DNA of 64,000 nucleotides from Arthrobacter saudimassiliensis (GCA_900016675.1 LN483072.1:310001-374000), one strand, 5' to 3'; counted from the stretch's first letter, positions 17,267 to 26,626 are shown. Numbers and translations are program-made. The notes: generated from the letters alone by a model not told the origin.

Positions 17267-17307
17267 AATGGACGTCCATTCCCCCGCCTGCCCATGCCCA
17301 CTAGGCT
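17267..17307 (+). promoter_or_regulatory. Promoter with 14-bp palindrome before the Bcr-type efflux gene
   Basis: AATGGACGTCCATT (17267-17280) is a perfect palindrome of the TGGAC-GTCCA type often bound by TetR-family repressors. A -10 box TAGGCT (17302-17307) lies 9 bases before the ATG, so the palindrome covers the -35 region. No TetR gene is adjacent. The divergent DUF5996 gene could share the site. Confidence 0.6.
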
Positions 17308-17316
17308 GTAGTCCTT

Positions 17317-18678
17317 ATGCGCCCTAGGAAGACCACTGCGGCCGCGTCGGCCGAATCCCGCCCCCGTTCCGTTTCCGACACCGCTGCCGCCCGCCGCCGC
17401 GGCCTGAAATACGTGCTGATGCTCGGTGCCCTGGCCGCACTGCCGGCAGTCACCACGGACATGTATCTTCCGGCCCTGCCGGCGGTGGCCGAGGATCTGG
17501 AGACGACCGCCGCCGCCGCGCAGTTCACTCTGTCCGGCACCCTGCTCGGCGCCGCCGTCGGGCAGCTGGTAATCGGCCCGTTCTCCGACCGCGTGGGCCG
17601 GCGGCTGCCGCTGCTGCTGGGCATCAGCCTGCACGTGCTGGTCTCGCTGCTGTGCTCGGTGGTGCCGAACATCGAGACGCTGATCGGGCTGCGGGTACTC
17701 CAGGGATTCTTCAACGCCGCGGCCGGCGTGGTGGCGATCGCCGTCATCCGGGACCGGTTCCAGGGCTCCGACGCGGCCCGGATGCTTTCCCGCCTGATGC
17801 TCATCATCGGCCTCGCGCCGCTGCTGGCGCCCACCCTGGGACAGGCGGTGATCGCCGTGTGGCAGTGGCGTGCCGTGTTCCTCGCCCTGGCCCTGATCGG
17901 CGTCGTGCTGGTGGTCATCGTCTGGCGCTGGATGCCCGAGACCCTGCCGCCGCACCGCCGTGCCCGGGCCGCCGCCGCGGCGGAGACGGCCGAAGCCGCA
18001 CGTGCCGCCGCGGCGGGCGAGGACGCGGCCGCCGCCCGCCCCCGCGGGTACCGGGTGCTGCTGCGGGACCGGCGCTTCCTGTCCCTGGCCGTGCTGCCGG
18101 GCCTGGGCATGGGCGTGATCATGAGCTACGTGGTCGGCTCCCCGTTCGTGTTCCAGGAGCAGTACGGGTTCAGCCCGGCCCAGTTCGCCGGGATCTTCGC
18201 CTTCAACGGCGTGGCCATGGTGGTCACCGCGCAGGTCAACGCCGCCCTGGTGCAGCGGGCGGCGCCGCTGCGCATCCTGCGCACGGCCGCTCCCGCGATG
18301 CTGGTGCTGGCGCTGCTGCTGCCGCTGGTCATCTCACTGGACCTCGGCGGCGTCGTCGGCCTGATCGCGGTGCTTTGGCTGGTGCTGGGCATGCAGGGCT
18401 TCATCATGGCCAACGCCAGCGCCCTGGCCCTGAACGACTACGGCCACATGGCCGGCACCGCGGCCGCCCTGATCGGCTGCCTGCAGGTGGGCCTGGCCGG
18501 CCTGATCAGCCCGCTGGTCGGGCTGCTGGGCTCCTCCGCCCTGGACCTGTCCGTGGTGGTCATCGGCTGCGCCACCCTGATGGTGCTCATCCTGGCGTTC
18601 GGCGCCTCCGCCTACTCCCGGCGTGGTCCGGGGACCCGGCGCAGCCTGCGCCGCCCGCCGGCCGCCGCGGGGAACTGA
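17317..18678 (+). CDS. Bcr/CflA family MFS multidrug efflux transporter
   Basis: Twelve-helix MFS antiporter, 453 residues. The motif TDMYLPALPAVAEDL in helix 1 is characteristic of Bcr/CflA, followed by LVIGPFSDRVGRRLPLL (MFS motif A). A charged Ala-rich loop (about residues 208-240) separates the halves. The ATG is only 9 bases from the -10 box and has no ribosome binding site, so the mRNA is probably leaderless. Convergent with the LacI gene (8 bases between). Likely exports chloramphenicol/bicyclomycin-like or sulfonamide-type drugs by family; substrate not shown. Confidence 0.9.
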   Translation: MRPRKTTAAASAESRPRSVSDTAAARRRGLKYVLMLGALAALPAVTTDMYLPALPAVAEDLETTAAAAQFTLSGTLLGAAVGQLVIGPFSDRVGRRLPLLLGISLHVLVSLLCSVVPNIETLIGLRVLQGFFNAAAGVVAIAVIRDRFQGSDAARMLSRLMLIIGLAPLLAPTLGQAVIAVWQWRAVFLALALIGVVLVVIVWRWMPETLPPHRRARAAAAAETAEAARAAAAGEDAAAARPRGYRVLLRDRRFLSLAVLPGLGMGVIMSYVVGSPFVFQEQYGFSPAQFAGIFAFNGVAMVVTAQVNAALVQRAAPLRILRTAAPAMLVLALLLPLVISLDLGGVVGLIAVLWLVLGMQGFIMANASALALNDYGHMAGTAAALIGCLQVGLAGLISPLVGLLGSSALDLSVVVIGCATLMVLILAFGASAYSRRGPGTRRSLRRPPAAAGN

Positions 18679-18686
18679 GGCCCCGC

Positions 18687-19706
18687 TCAGCCGGCAGGCG
18701 GCGCGGTGCTGTCCCGCACCACCAGGGACGTGGCCAGGTCCAGGCGCAGGTTGTTCGGGTACTCCCCGTCGCGCAGCTGCATCACCATCCGGGCGGCCTC
18801 CTCGGCCATTTCGATCAGCGGCTGGTGCACGGTGGTCAGCGCCGGTGAGGACCACCGCGCCATGGGCAGGTCGTCGTAGCCCACGATCGACAGCTGCTCC
18901 GGCACGCTGATGCCCAGCTGCCGGGCGGCGTCGAGCACGCCCAGCGCCTGCAGGTCGCTGCCGGCGAAGATCGCCGTCGGCCGGTCAGGCAGGGCCAGCA
19001 GCTCCAGCGCGAGCCGCCGCCCGCCGTCGACGTGGAAGTCCCCGTAGCGGATCAGGTCCGGGTCGATCGGCAGCCCCGCGGTGTTCATTGCCGACCGGTA
19101 GCCGTCGATCCGGGCCAGCGAGCACATCATGTCCTCGGGCCCGGTCAGCGCGGCGATCCGGCGGTGACCCAGTTCGATGAGGTGCCGGGTGGCCATCATC
19201 CCGCCGGACCAGTTGGCCGAGCCCACCGACGGCACGTCCGGGGCCGGGTCGCCGGCCGGATCGATGATCGCGAACGGAATGGACCGTGCCTCCAGCTGCC
19301 GCCGGCTTTCCTGCGCCAGGTCCGAAAAGACCAGCACGACGCCGGCGGGGCGGCGCGCGATCACCCCGTCCACCCACTCGGGGCCGGGGGCGTGCCGGGT
19401 GCCGCTCTCGGTGAGCACCACCGACAGCCCGTTCTCCCGCGCCACGTTCTCCACGCCGCGCACGATCTCCAGCGCCCAGGCGCTCTCCAGCTCATGGAAG
19501 ACCAGTTCCAGCAGGGTGGAGCGCGAGCGGGCGGCGGAACGCGGCCGGTAGCCGTGCTCATCGAGCAGCGCCTCCACCCGGGCCCGGGTGCTGCTGGAGA
19601 CGTCGGAGCGGCCGTTCAGGACTTTCGAAACCGTGGACAGCGACACGCGCGCCTCGGCGGCGAGGTCGGCAAGGGTTACCCGCCCGGCCGTGGACTGGCT
19701 GGTCAT
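18687..19706 (-). CDS. LacI family regulator of the xylo-oligosaccharide ABC operon (BxlR-like)
   Basis: 339 residues: N-terminal HTH (VTLADLAAEARVSLSTVSKVLNGR) with hinge helix, then a periplasmic-binding-protein-like sugar sensor. ATG 19706 is chosen for GGAGG just upstream; the frame is open to 19790 but through the promoter. It is divergent from an ABC importer, GH3 and later CE7 gene, the same arrangement as bxlR-bxlEFGA of Streptomyces. Three AACTTTCG half sites lie between the genes, one in its own 5' leader, so it probably represses both directions. Effector (xylobiose/xylose) is inferred. Confidence 0.88.
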   Translation of the reverse strand: MTSQSTAGRVTLADLAAEARVSLSTVSKVLNGRSDVSSSTRARVEALLDEHGYRPRSAARSRSTLLELVFHELESAWALEIVRGVENVARENGLSVVLTESGTRHAPGPEWVDGVIARRPAGVVLVFSDLAQESRRQLEARSIPFAIIDPAGDPAPDVPSVGSANWSGGMMATRHLIELGHRRIAALTGPEDMMCSLARIDGYRSAMNTAGLPIDPDLIRYGDFHVDGGRRLALELLALPDRPTAIFAGSDLQALGVLDAARQLGISVPEQLSIVGYDDLPMARWSSPALTTVHQPLIEMAEEAARMVMQLRDGEYPNNLRLDLATSLVVRDSTAPPAG

Positions 19707-19718
19707 GAGGCCTCCGGT

Positions 19719-19822
19719 TTTTCGAAAGTTGGCTGCTGCAACAAAAGTATTGCGCGTCACATTACCCGCCCCTATGCTGGAGCGCACCAAGGAACTTTCG
19801 CCAAGAATATCGAAACTTTCGA
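19719..19822. promoter_or_regulatory. Divergent promoter with three AACTTTCG operator sites
   Basis: Promoter for the ABC operon: TTGCGC (19750-19755), 17-base spacer, TATGCT (19773-19778). Operator-like sites: TTTTCGAAAGTT (19719-19730), AACTTTCG (19793-19800) and the palindrome TCGAAA-C-TTTCGA (19810-19822). The last abuts the ribosome binding site of the binding-protein gene. Positions downstream of the -10 box suggest roadblock repression. Streptomyces BxlR is known to bind CGAA/TTCG inverted repeats, which fits. Confidence 0.72.
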
Positions 19823-19832
19823 GAGGTGTTCA

Positions 19833-21143
19833 ATGAAGAACAACACCAGCCGGCGCCGGCCGTTGATTGCAGGGGCCAGTGCGCTGGCCCTTGGCCTCAC
19901 CCTTGCCGCCTGCGGCAGCGGTGACGGGACGGACTCGAGCAGCCGCCCGGAAAACGAGATCCATGTCCTGGTCTACGGGGACGCGAGCAACGACGTCGAG
20001 AACGCGATGGTCGAGCAGTTCAACGAGACCTCCGACGTCAAGGTGGTGCTGGACACCATCCCCGGCGCCGAATACCAGCAGAAGCTGCAGACCGTCATCG
20101 ACACCGATGCCGCGCCCGACATCTTCTTCAACTGGGGCGGCGGCAGCATCAAGCCGTTCGTCGAGGCGGACCTGCTGATGCCGCTGGACGACTTCATCGA
20201 AGAGGACCCGGGGCTGCGGGACAACTTCCTGCCCTCGGTGTTCGACGTCGCCGTCGTCGACGACACCCCCTACGGCATCCCCATGCGCGGCACCCAGCCG
20301 GTGATGCTGTTCAACAACAAGGAAGTCCTCGCAGAGCTCGGCATCGAGGAGCCGCAGACCTGGGACGAACTGCTCGACGCCGTCGAGAAGCTCAAGGCCG
20401 CCGGCAAGACCCCCATCTCCCTGGGCGGCGGCGACGAATGGCCCACCCAGATGTGGTTCCAGTACGTCTACGACCGCGTCGCCGGCCCGGAGCTGTTCCA
20501 GGCCGCGATGGAGGGCGACACCGAGGTGTGGGACTCCGAGGAATCCCGCGAGGCCCTGGGCATGCTCCGCGAACTGGTGGATGCCGGCGCCTTCGGCACC
20601 AACTTCCAGTCGGTGAAGTTCACCGACGGCGGCTCACACAACCTGCTCGCCGCCGGAGACTCCGGCTTCGAGCTGATGGGCTCGTGGATGTACGCCACCA
20701 TCCAGGACTACGCCCCTGAATTCGCCGAGACGAACCTGGGCTACAGCAACTTCCCCGAGATCGAGGGCGGCAAGGGCGACCCGGCGAACATCGCCGGCAA
20801 CACCAACAACTACTACTCGGTGCTCAAGAACACCCGCTACCCCGACACGGTCCGGGACTTCCTGAAGCTGATGTACTCCGATGAGTTCGTGCAGGAGCAG
20901 ATGGCCATCGGCAACCTGCCCACCACCACGAACACCGAGCAGTTCCTGGACCAGGCCGCCAACCCGGACTACGCCCGCTACCAGTTCGAGCTGGTGCAGG
21001 ATGCGCCGAACTTCCAGCTCTCCTGGGACCAGGCCTACCCGCCGGCCGCCACTCCGACCATCCACGCCGCCGTCTCCGACTTCTTCGCCGGACGCATCGA
21101 CGAGGACGGGTTCATCGAAGCCATGCAGTCCCTGAAGAACTGA
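19833..21143 (+). CDS. ABC sugar transporter substrate-binding lipoprotein
   Basis: Family 1 extracellular sugar-binding protein of 436 residues. Signal peptide with lipobox LAAC, Cys27. Conserved PDIFFNWGGGSIKPFVEADLL and GSWMYATIQ typify oligosaccharide-binding members. ATG 19833 follows GAGAGG. First gene of an operon with two permeases and a GH3 enzyme and no ATPase gene; such importers share an MsiK-type ATPase encoded elsewhere. Xylo-oligosaccharides are the likely ligand, from the GH3 and acetylxylan esterase neighbours. Confidence 0.92.
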   Translation: MKNNTSRRRPLIAGASALALGLTLAACGSGDGTDSSSRPENEIHVLVYGDASNDVENAMVEQFNETSDVKVVLDTIPGAEYQQKLQTVIDTDAAPDIFFNWGGGSIKPFVEADLLMPLDDFIEEDPGLRDNFLPSVFDVAVVDDTPYGIPMRGTQPVMLFNNKEVLAELGIEEPQTWDELLDAVEKLKAAGKTPISLGGGDEWPTQMWFQYVYDRVAGPELFQAAMEGDTEVWDSEESREALGMLRELVDAGAFGTNFQSVKFTDGGSHNLLAAGDSGFELMGSWMYATIQDYAPEFAETNLGYSNFPEIEGGKGDPANIAGNTNNYYSVLKNTRYPDTVRDFLKLMYSDEFVQEQMAIGNLPTTTNTEQFLDQAANPDYARYQFELVQDAPNFQLSWDQAYPPAATPTIHAAVSDFFAGRIDEDGFIEAMQSLKN

Positions 21144-21162
21144 CCCGGGAAGCACCTGTTCC

Positions 21163-22113
21163 ATGACCACCCTGCTCCCACCCCGGCCGCCGGCCGCGCC
21201 GGACGACCCCTCGCGGGGCCGCCCGGTGCGGCCGGGCGGCTCGGCCCGTACCCGGCCCGGCCTGCTCTGGACCCTGCCGGCCACCGTCTTCTTCCTGTTT
21301 TTCGCCGTGGTGCCGCTGATCGCCGTCGCGGTGCTGTCCTTCACCACCTGGGGCGGCCTGGGCCAGCCCAGCTTCGTGGGCGCGGAGAACTGGCAGGACC
21401 TCGCCGACGACTCGACCATGCAGAAGAGCCTGTGGCTGAGCCTGCTGTTCATCGTCCTCGGCGTGGTGACCCAGACCCCCATGAGCATCCTGCTCGGCGT
21501 CTGGGCCGCCGGCCCGCAGCGCAACCGCGCCGTGCTCAGCGCCATCTTCTTTGTTCCGCTGCTGCTCTCCTCCGCCGCGATCTCGGTGCTGTGGCGGGCG
21601 CTGCTGGACCCGAACTTCGGCATTCCCGGACAGATGCGCTGGCTCTTCGGCGACGGCAACCTGTTCGGCAACCAGGCCACCGCGATCGGCGTGATCATCT
21701 TCGTGGGCATCTGGCAGTTCACCCCGTTCCACACCCTGCTGTACCAGGGCGCCGCGAAGTCGGTGCCGCCGGTGCTCTACCAGGCCGCGGCGATCGACGG
21801 CGCCGGCCGGATCCGGCAGTTCTTCAGCATCACGCTGCCCCAGCTGCGCAACACCATCATCACCTCGGTGATCCTGATGGTCGTCGGCGGCCTCACCACG
21901 TTCGAGACCGTCCTGATCCTGACCAACGGCGGCCCCGGCACGGACACGACCATCACGGCCTTCTACATGTTCGAGCAGGCCTTCCGCCGCTTCGACTTCG
22001 GCTACGCCTCCGCCGTCGCGCTGGTGCTGGTGGTGGTGGCCACGGCCATCTCCCTGGTGATGGTCAAGGTCTCCGGCTACGACAAGATGCGCAGCACCAT
22101 GGAGGGAGTCTGA
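21163..22113 (+). CDS. ABC sugar transporter permease (MalF-type)
   Basis: Membrane permease of 316 residues with six predicted helices after a Pro/Arg-rich N-terminus. The EAA loop YQAAAIDGAGRIRQFFSITLPQL, which docks the ATPase, and the C-terminal TFETVLILTNGGPGTDTT motif are typical of MalF-type sugar permeases. It starts 19 bases after the binding-protein gene, and its stop overlaps the next start (TGATG). Confidence 0.93.
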   Translation: MTTLLPPRPPAAPDDPSRGRPVRPGGSARTRPGLLWTLPATVFFLFFAVVPLIAVAVLSFTTWGGLGQPSFVGAENWQDLADDSTMQKSLWLSLLFIVLGVVTQTPMSILLGVWAAGPQRNRAVLSAIFFVPLLLSSAAISVLWRALLDPNFGIPGQMRWLFGDGNLFGNQATAIGVIIFVGIWQFTPFHTLLYQGAAKSVPPVLYQAAAIDGAGRIRQFFSITLPQLRNTIITSVILMVVGGLTTFETVLILTNGGPGTDTTITAFYMFEQAFRRFDFGYASAVALVLVVVATAISLVMVKVSGYDKMRSTMEGV

Positions 22114-22931
22114 TGCGTACCCGCCCCAACTACGGCGCCGGGATCGCCGTCACGCTCTGGCTGGCCATCGTCGCCGTGCCGCTGTACGTGATGATCACGG
22201 CCAGCCTGCAGACCCGCACCTCGTTCAGCGAGAACGGGCCGATCTCGGTGCCGACGGAGCTGACCTTCGAGAACTACGTCGGGGTGTTCAATGAGGGCTT
22301 CGGCCGGTACTTCCTGAACACCTTCATCGTGACCGCGGGCGTGGTCGGCATCGTGCTGCTGGTGGTGCCGCCGCTGGCGTACGCGATCGTGCGCTCCCAG
22401 TCCCGGACCACCACGCTGATCTTCCGGTTCTTCCTGCTCGGCCTGGCGATTCCGGTGCAGGCCGTGATCGTGCCGATGTTCTACCTGATCAACTCCGTGG
22501 GCCTGTACGACACCCTGCTGGGCGTCATCCTGCCCACCGCCGCGTTCGCCCTGCCGATCTGCACGCTGATCCTCACCGGCACCATGCGGGACATCACCCC
22601 GGAGCTCTACGAGGCGATGGCGATCGACGGTGCCAGCGTGTGGCGGACCTTCCTGCGCCTGGTGCTGCCGCTGTCCAAGGGCGGGCTGTCCACCATCGCG
22701 GTGTTCTCCGCCCTGCAGGGCTGGAACGGGTTCCTGCTGCCGCTGATCCTGACCCAGTCCGAGTCCAACCGGGTGGTCACCCAGGGCCTGTTCAACTTCC
22801 AAACCCAGTACGGCGTCAACGTTCCGGGTATCCTCGCCGCCGTGACCGTCTCCATGGTCCCGGTGCTGCTGGTGTACCTCTTCGCCCGCCGCGCACTCGT
22901 CCAGGGCCTCATGGGCGCTGGCGGAAAGTAG
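22113..22931 (+). CDS. ABC sugar transporter permease (MalG-type)
   Basis: Second permease, 272 residues, six helices. EAA loop YEAMAIDGASVWRTFLRLVLPL and the short ARRALVQGLMGAGGK C-terminus are typical of MalG-type proteins. ATG 22113 overlaps the preceding stop and has GGAGGGA upstream. It is followed after 4 bases by the GH3 gene, giving a four-gene operon. Confidence 0.93.
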   Translation: MRTRPNYGAGIAVTLWLAIVAVPLYVMITASLQTRTSFSENGPISVPTELTFENYVGVFNEGFGRYFLNTFIVTAGVVGIVLLVVPPLAYAIVRSQSRTTTLIFRFFLLGLAIPVQAVIVPMFYLINSVGLYDTLLGVILPTAAFALPICTLILTGTMRDITPELYEAMAIDGASVWRTFLRLVLPLSKGGLSTIAVFSALQGWNGFLLPLILTQSESNRVVTQGLFNFQTQYGVNVPGILAAVTVSMVPVLLVYLFARRALVQGLMGAGGK

Positions 22932-22935
22932 CCGC

Positions 22936-25392
22936 ATGTCAGACACCACCCTCGAGCGCGCCGCCTGGCGCGACGAATCCCTGTCCCCCGAAGCCCGCGC
23001 CGACGCGCTGATCAGCGCCATGACGCTGCGGGAAAAGACCTCCCAGCTGTTCGGCATCTGGGTGGGCGCCTCCGCCGAAGGCGGCGACGTCGCCCCGCAC
23101 CAGCACGACAACATGGCCGGCGCCCCGGACCTGGACGACGTCCTGCCGCACGGGCTGGGCCAGCTCACCCGTCCCTTCGGCACCTCCCCCGTGGACCCCG
23201 CCGTCGGGGCGCTGTCCCTGGCCCGCTCCCAGGCCCGGATCGCCGCCGCCAACCGCTTCGGCATCCCGGCCCTGGCGCACGAGGAATGCCTGGCCGGTTT
23301 CGCGGCCTGGCAGGCCACCGCCTACCCGGTGCCGCTGGCCTGGGGCGCCACCTTCAATCCGGAGCTGATCCAGGAAATGGCCGGCCGGATCGGCGCCGAC
23401 ATGCGCGCCGTCGGCGTCCACCAGGGCCTCGCTCCGGTGCTGGACGTCGTCCGCGACGCGCGCTGGGGCCGGGTCGAGGAAACCATCGGCGAGGACCCCT
23501 ACCTGGTGGGCCGGATCGCCTCCGCCTACGTGTCCGGCCTGGAATCGGCCGGCATCGTGGCCACGCTCAAACACTTCGCCGGCTACTCCGCATCCCGCGC
23601 CGGCCGCAACCTGGCCCCGGTCTCGATCGGCCCGCGGGAGCTGGCCGACGTCGTCCTGCCGCCGTTTGAGATGGCCGTGCGGGAAACCGGCGTCCGGTCG
23701 GTGATGCACGCGTACACCGACATCGACGGCGTGCCCTCCGCGGCGGACGAGGCCCTGCTCACCGGGCTGCTGCGGGAGACCTGGGGCTTTACCGGCACCG
23801 TGGTGGCGGACTACTTCGGGGTCAACTTCCTGCAGAACCTCCACGGCGTGGCCTCCAGCCTCGGCGAGGCCGCGGGCGCCGCCCTGACGGCCGGGGTCGA
23901 CGTCGAACTGCCCACCGTCGACGCCTACGGGGACCAGCTGATCGGCGAGATCGAGGCCGGCCGCGTCGACGAGGCCCTGGTGGACCGGGCGCTGCGCCGG
24001 GTGCTGGTGCAGAAGATCGGCCTGGGCCTGCTCGACGACGGATGGTCGCCGGTACCGGATGCCCTCGCCGGGACGGTCACCGCCGAGGACCTGGCCGCGG
24101 ACGCCGGGGCGGACGCCGCCGGCGCGGCTGCCGGTGCGGAGAATGCTGACGCCGCGTCTGCCGTCGGCGCGCTGCGCGGCCGGGTGGACCTGGATCCGCC
24201 GGCCAACCGGGAACTGGCCGGGCGCATCGCCGAGCAGTCGATCGTGCTGCTGAGCAATGACGGCATCCTGCCGCTGGCCGCACCGCGCCGGATCGCCGTG
24301 ATCGGGCCCAACGCGGACAACCCGATGGCCTTCCTCGGCTGCTACTCCTTCCCCGCCCACGTCGGCTCCCAGCATCCCGACATCGCCGCCGGCATCGACC
24401 TGCCCACCGTCGCGCAGGCGCTGCGGGACGCGTTCCCGGACAGCGAGGTGGTGTCCCTGCCCGGCTGCGGCATCGACACCCCCGGCACCGACGGCTTCGC
24501 CGGCGCCGTGGCCGCCGCCCGGGACGCCGACGTCGTCATCGCCGCCCTCGGCGACCGGGCCGGACTGTTCGGGCGCGGGACCAGCGGCGAGGGGTGCGAC
24601 GTCGAATCCCTCGCCCTGCCGGGCGTGCAGCAGCAGCTGCTCGACGCCCTCCTGGACACGGGCACCCCGGTGGTGGCCGCCCTGCTCACCGGACGCCCCT
24701 ACGCCCTGGGCCGCGCCGTCGGCGAGGCGGCCGCCATCGTGCAGGCCTTCTTCCCCGGCGAGGACGGCGGCCCGGCGCTGGCCCGCGTGCTCAGCGGCGC
24801 CGTCAACCCGTCGGGGCGGCTGCCGGTGAGCGTGCCGGCCGGGACCGGCGCACAGCCGGCCAGCTACCTCGCCGCTCCGCTGGCCGGGCGCAGCGACGTC
24901 TCCAGCATCGACCCGACGCCGGCGTTCGGCTTCGGTCACGGGCTCGGGTACACGTCCTTCGACTGGACCGGCGCGGCACTCGACGGCCCGGCCCAAGTCC
25001 CCACCGACGGTGAGGCGACGGTCGCCCTGACGGTCACCAATACCGGCGGGCGGGACGGCGTCGAGGTGGTCCAGCTGTACCTACACGATCCGGTGGCCTC
25101 CGTGGTGCGCCCGGTCCAGCGGCTCATCGGCTTCGCCCGGGTGCCGCTGAACGCCGGCGCCTCCGCCCGGGTCCGGTTCACCGTCCCGGCTGACCTGGCG
25201 GCCTTCACCGGCCGGGACGGCCGGCGAATCGTGGAGCCCGGCGCCCTTCAGCTGCGGTTCGGTGCCTCCAGCACCGAGATCCGCGGCGCCGTCGGGATCA
25301 CCCTGACCGGCCCGGTCCGCACCGTGGACCACACGCGCCGGCTGCACTGCGGCATCGAGGTCACTGCTGTCGGGGTCACCGACGCCGGCTGA
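22936..25392 (+). CDS. Glycoside hydrolase family 3 (probable beta-xylosidase/beta-glucosidase)
   Basis: Cytoplasmic enzyme, 818 residues, no signal peptide. GH3 N-terminal barrel with KHFAGYSASRAGRN (substrate/catalytic region) and the nucleophile Asp292 in GTVVADYFGV, a GH3 C-terminal sandwich (GPNADNPMAFLGCYSF), and a C-terminal fibronectin type III-like domain (NTGGRDGVEVVQLYL). An Ala-rich insert (about residues 385-415) separates the first two. Co-operonic with the sugar importer, so it splits imported oligosaccharides. Xylose specificity is inferred from the CE7 esterase nearby and the xylose genes at 43839-46560. Confidence 0.9.
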   Translation: MSDTTLERAAWRDESLSPEARADALISAMTLREKTSQLFGIWVGASAEGGDVAPHQHDNMAGAPDLDDVLPHGLGQLTRPFGTSPVDPAVGALSLARSQARIAAANRFGIPALAHEECLAGFAAWQATAYPVPLAWGATFNPELIQEMAGRIGADMRAVGVHQGLAPVLDVVRDARWGRVEETIGEDPYLVGRIASAYVSGLESAGIVATLKHFAGYSASRAGRNLAPVSIGPRELADVVLPPFEMAVRETGVRSVMHAYTDIDGVPSAADEALLTGLLRETWGFTGTVVADYFGVNFLQNLHGVASSLGEAAGAALTAGVDVELPTVDAYGDQLIGEIEAGRVDEALVDRALRRVLVQKIGLGLLDDGWSPVPDALAGTVTAEDLAADAGADAAGAAAGAENADAASAVGALRGRVDLDPPANRELAGRIAEQSIVLLSNDGILPLAAPRRIAVIGPNADNPMAFLGCYSFPAHVGSQHPDIAAGIDLPTVAQALRDAFPDSEVVSLPGCGIDTPGTDGFAGAVAAARDADVVIAALGDRAGLFGRGTSGEGCDVESLALPGVQQQLLDALLDTGTPVVAALLTGRPYALGRAVGEAAAIVQAFFPGEDGGPALARVLSGAVNPSGRLPVSVPAGTGAQPASYLAAPLAGRSDVSSIDPTPAFGFGHGLGYTSFDWTGAALDGPAQVPTDGEATVALTVTNTGGRDGVEVVQLYLHDPVASVVRPVQRLIGFARVPLNAGASARVRFTVPADLAAFTGRDGRRIVEPGALQLRFGASSTEIRGAVGITLTGPVRTVDHTRRLHCGIEVTAVGVTDAG

Positions 25393-25411
25393 CCGTCGCC
25401 GCTCCGTGAGC

Positions 25412-25447
25412 GTGGGCGCTGCCTCCCCGTCCGGGGGCAGCGCCCAC
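25412..25447 (+). terminator. Hairpin terminator after the GH3 gene
   Basis: GTGGGCGCTG (25412-25421) pairs with CAGCGCCCAC (25438-25447), and the inner CCTCCCC/GGGGG extends the stem. It ends the ABC-GH3 operon, so the esterase gene has its own transcription start. Confidence 0.7.
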
Positions 25448-25595
25448 CGCGCTTCCGGGCCTGCCCCGCACTGCGGGCCCGGCCGAACCGGCAGTAGACT
25501 CCACAACCAACGGAAACCGGCGGATCAGGCCGCGCCGCCGCGCGGGTCCGCCGTACCGACCGACCGCATGTCCCCGACCACCCGAGGAGAACCGA

Positions 25596-26576
25596 GTGTA
25601 TTCAGACCTGCCCGCCGACCAGCTGGTGCACTACCGCGGTTCGCAGACCCAACCGGAGGACTTTGACGCCTTCTGGGAGCAGACCCTGGCCGAGGCGCGC
25701 CGGCATCCGCTCGCGGTCCGGCTGAAGCCGGTGGAAACGGAGCTGGCGACTCTGCAGGTGTGGGATGTGACCTTCAACGGATTCGGCGGGGAGCCGATCC
25801 GCGCCTGGCTGCGCGCCCCGGCCGGGGCGGCCGGACCGCTGCCCGGCGTCGTGCAGTTCGTCGGCTACGGCGGCGGACGCGGGGACGCTCACGAGAACCT
25901 GCTCTGGGCCTCCGCCGGATTCGCGCACCTGCAGATGGACACCCGCGGGCAGGGCGCGGGGTGGAGCCGCGGCGACACTCCGGACGCGGCCGGCAGCGGC
26001 GGCCCGCAGGTGCCCGGCGTGATGACGCGCGGCATTTCCGACCCGGACACCTACTACTACCGGCGGCTGTTCACGGACGCGGTGCGCGCCGTGGAGGCGC
26101 TGCAGTCCCTGGACCTGGTGGACGGCGCCCGGACGGCCGCCGTGGGCGGCAGCCAGGGCGGGGCCCTGACCCTGGCCGCGGCCGCACTGGCACCGGACCT
26201 GGCCGCCGTCGTCGCGTACGTGCCGTTCCTTTCCGACTTTCCGCGCGCCGTGCAGGTGACCGATGCCTACCCGTACCGGGAACTGCGCGATTACCTGGCG
26301 GTGCACCGCGGCGGGACGGAGCGGGTGATGGACACCCTGCGGTACTTCGACATGGTGAACCTGGTGCCCCGGGCCCAGGTTCCGGCGCTGTTCTCCGTGG
26401 GGCTGATGGATGAGACGACGCCGCCGTCCACCGTGTACGCCGCCTACAACAACTACGCCGGGCCCAAGGAGCTGATGGTGTGGCCCTTCAACGGCCACGA
26501 GGGCGGCGGCATCGAAGACGAGACCGCCGCCGTGGCGTTCCTGCGCCGGCGGCTGGCCGGCCCCGGCATTGCCTGA
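25596..26576 (+). CDS. axeA: Acetylxylan esterase / cephalosporin-C deacetylase (CE7)
   Basis: Removes acetyl groups from xylo-oligosaccharides. 326 residues, alpha/beta hydrolase without a signal peptide, as usual for CE7. Nucleophile Ser186 in GGSQGG, the CE7-specific RGQG loop (MDTRGQGAGWSRG), SVGLMDETTPP with the acid, and NGHEGGG with the catalytic His. GTG 25596 is preceded by GAGGAGAA. The 203-base gap and hairpin upstream suggest separate control, but the context fits deacetylation of substrates imported by the neighbouring ABC system. Confidence 0.92.
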   Translation: MYSDLPADQLVHYRGSQTQPEDFDAFWEQTLAEARRHPLAVRLKPVETELATLQVWDVTFNGFGGEPIRAWLRAPAGAAGPLPGVVQFVGYGGGRGDAHENLLWASAGFAHLQMDTRGQGAGWSRGDTPDAAGSGGPQVPGVMTRGISDPDTYYYRRLFTDAVRAVEALQSLDLVDGARTAAVGGSQGGALTLAAAALAPDLAAVVAYVPFLSDFPRAVQVTDAYPYRELRDYLAVHRGGTERVMDTLRYFDMVNLVPRAQVPALFSVGLMDETTPPSTVYAAYNNYAGPKELMVWPFNGHEGGGIEDETAAVAFLRRRLAGPGIA

Positions 26577-26626
26577 GCCAGGCACGTCCCGGACGCGCCG
26601 GCCGGCCCGGCGGGCCTGCGAGCCGG

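Noticed and set aside
19032-19832. N-terminal extension of the sugar-binding protein to 703 residues
   Set aside because: The extension is antisense to the LacI gene and crosses the divergent promoter; the lipoprotein signal peptide begins at 19833.
22939-24996. 685-codon open frame antisense to the GH3 gene
   Set aside because: Low-complexity shadow of a complete GH3 enzyme; no start context.
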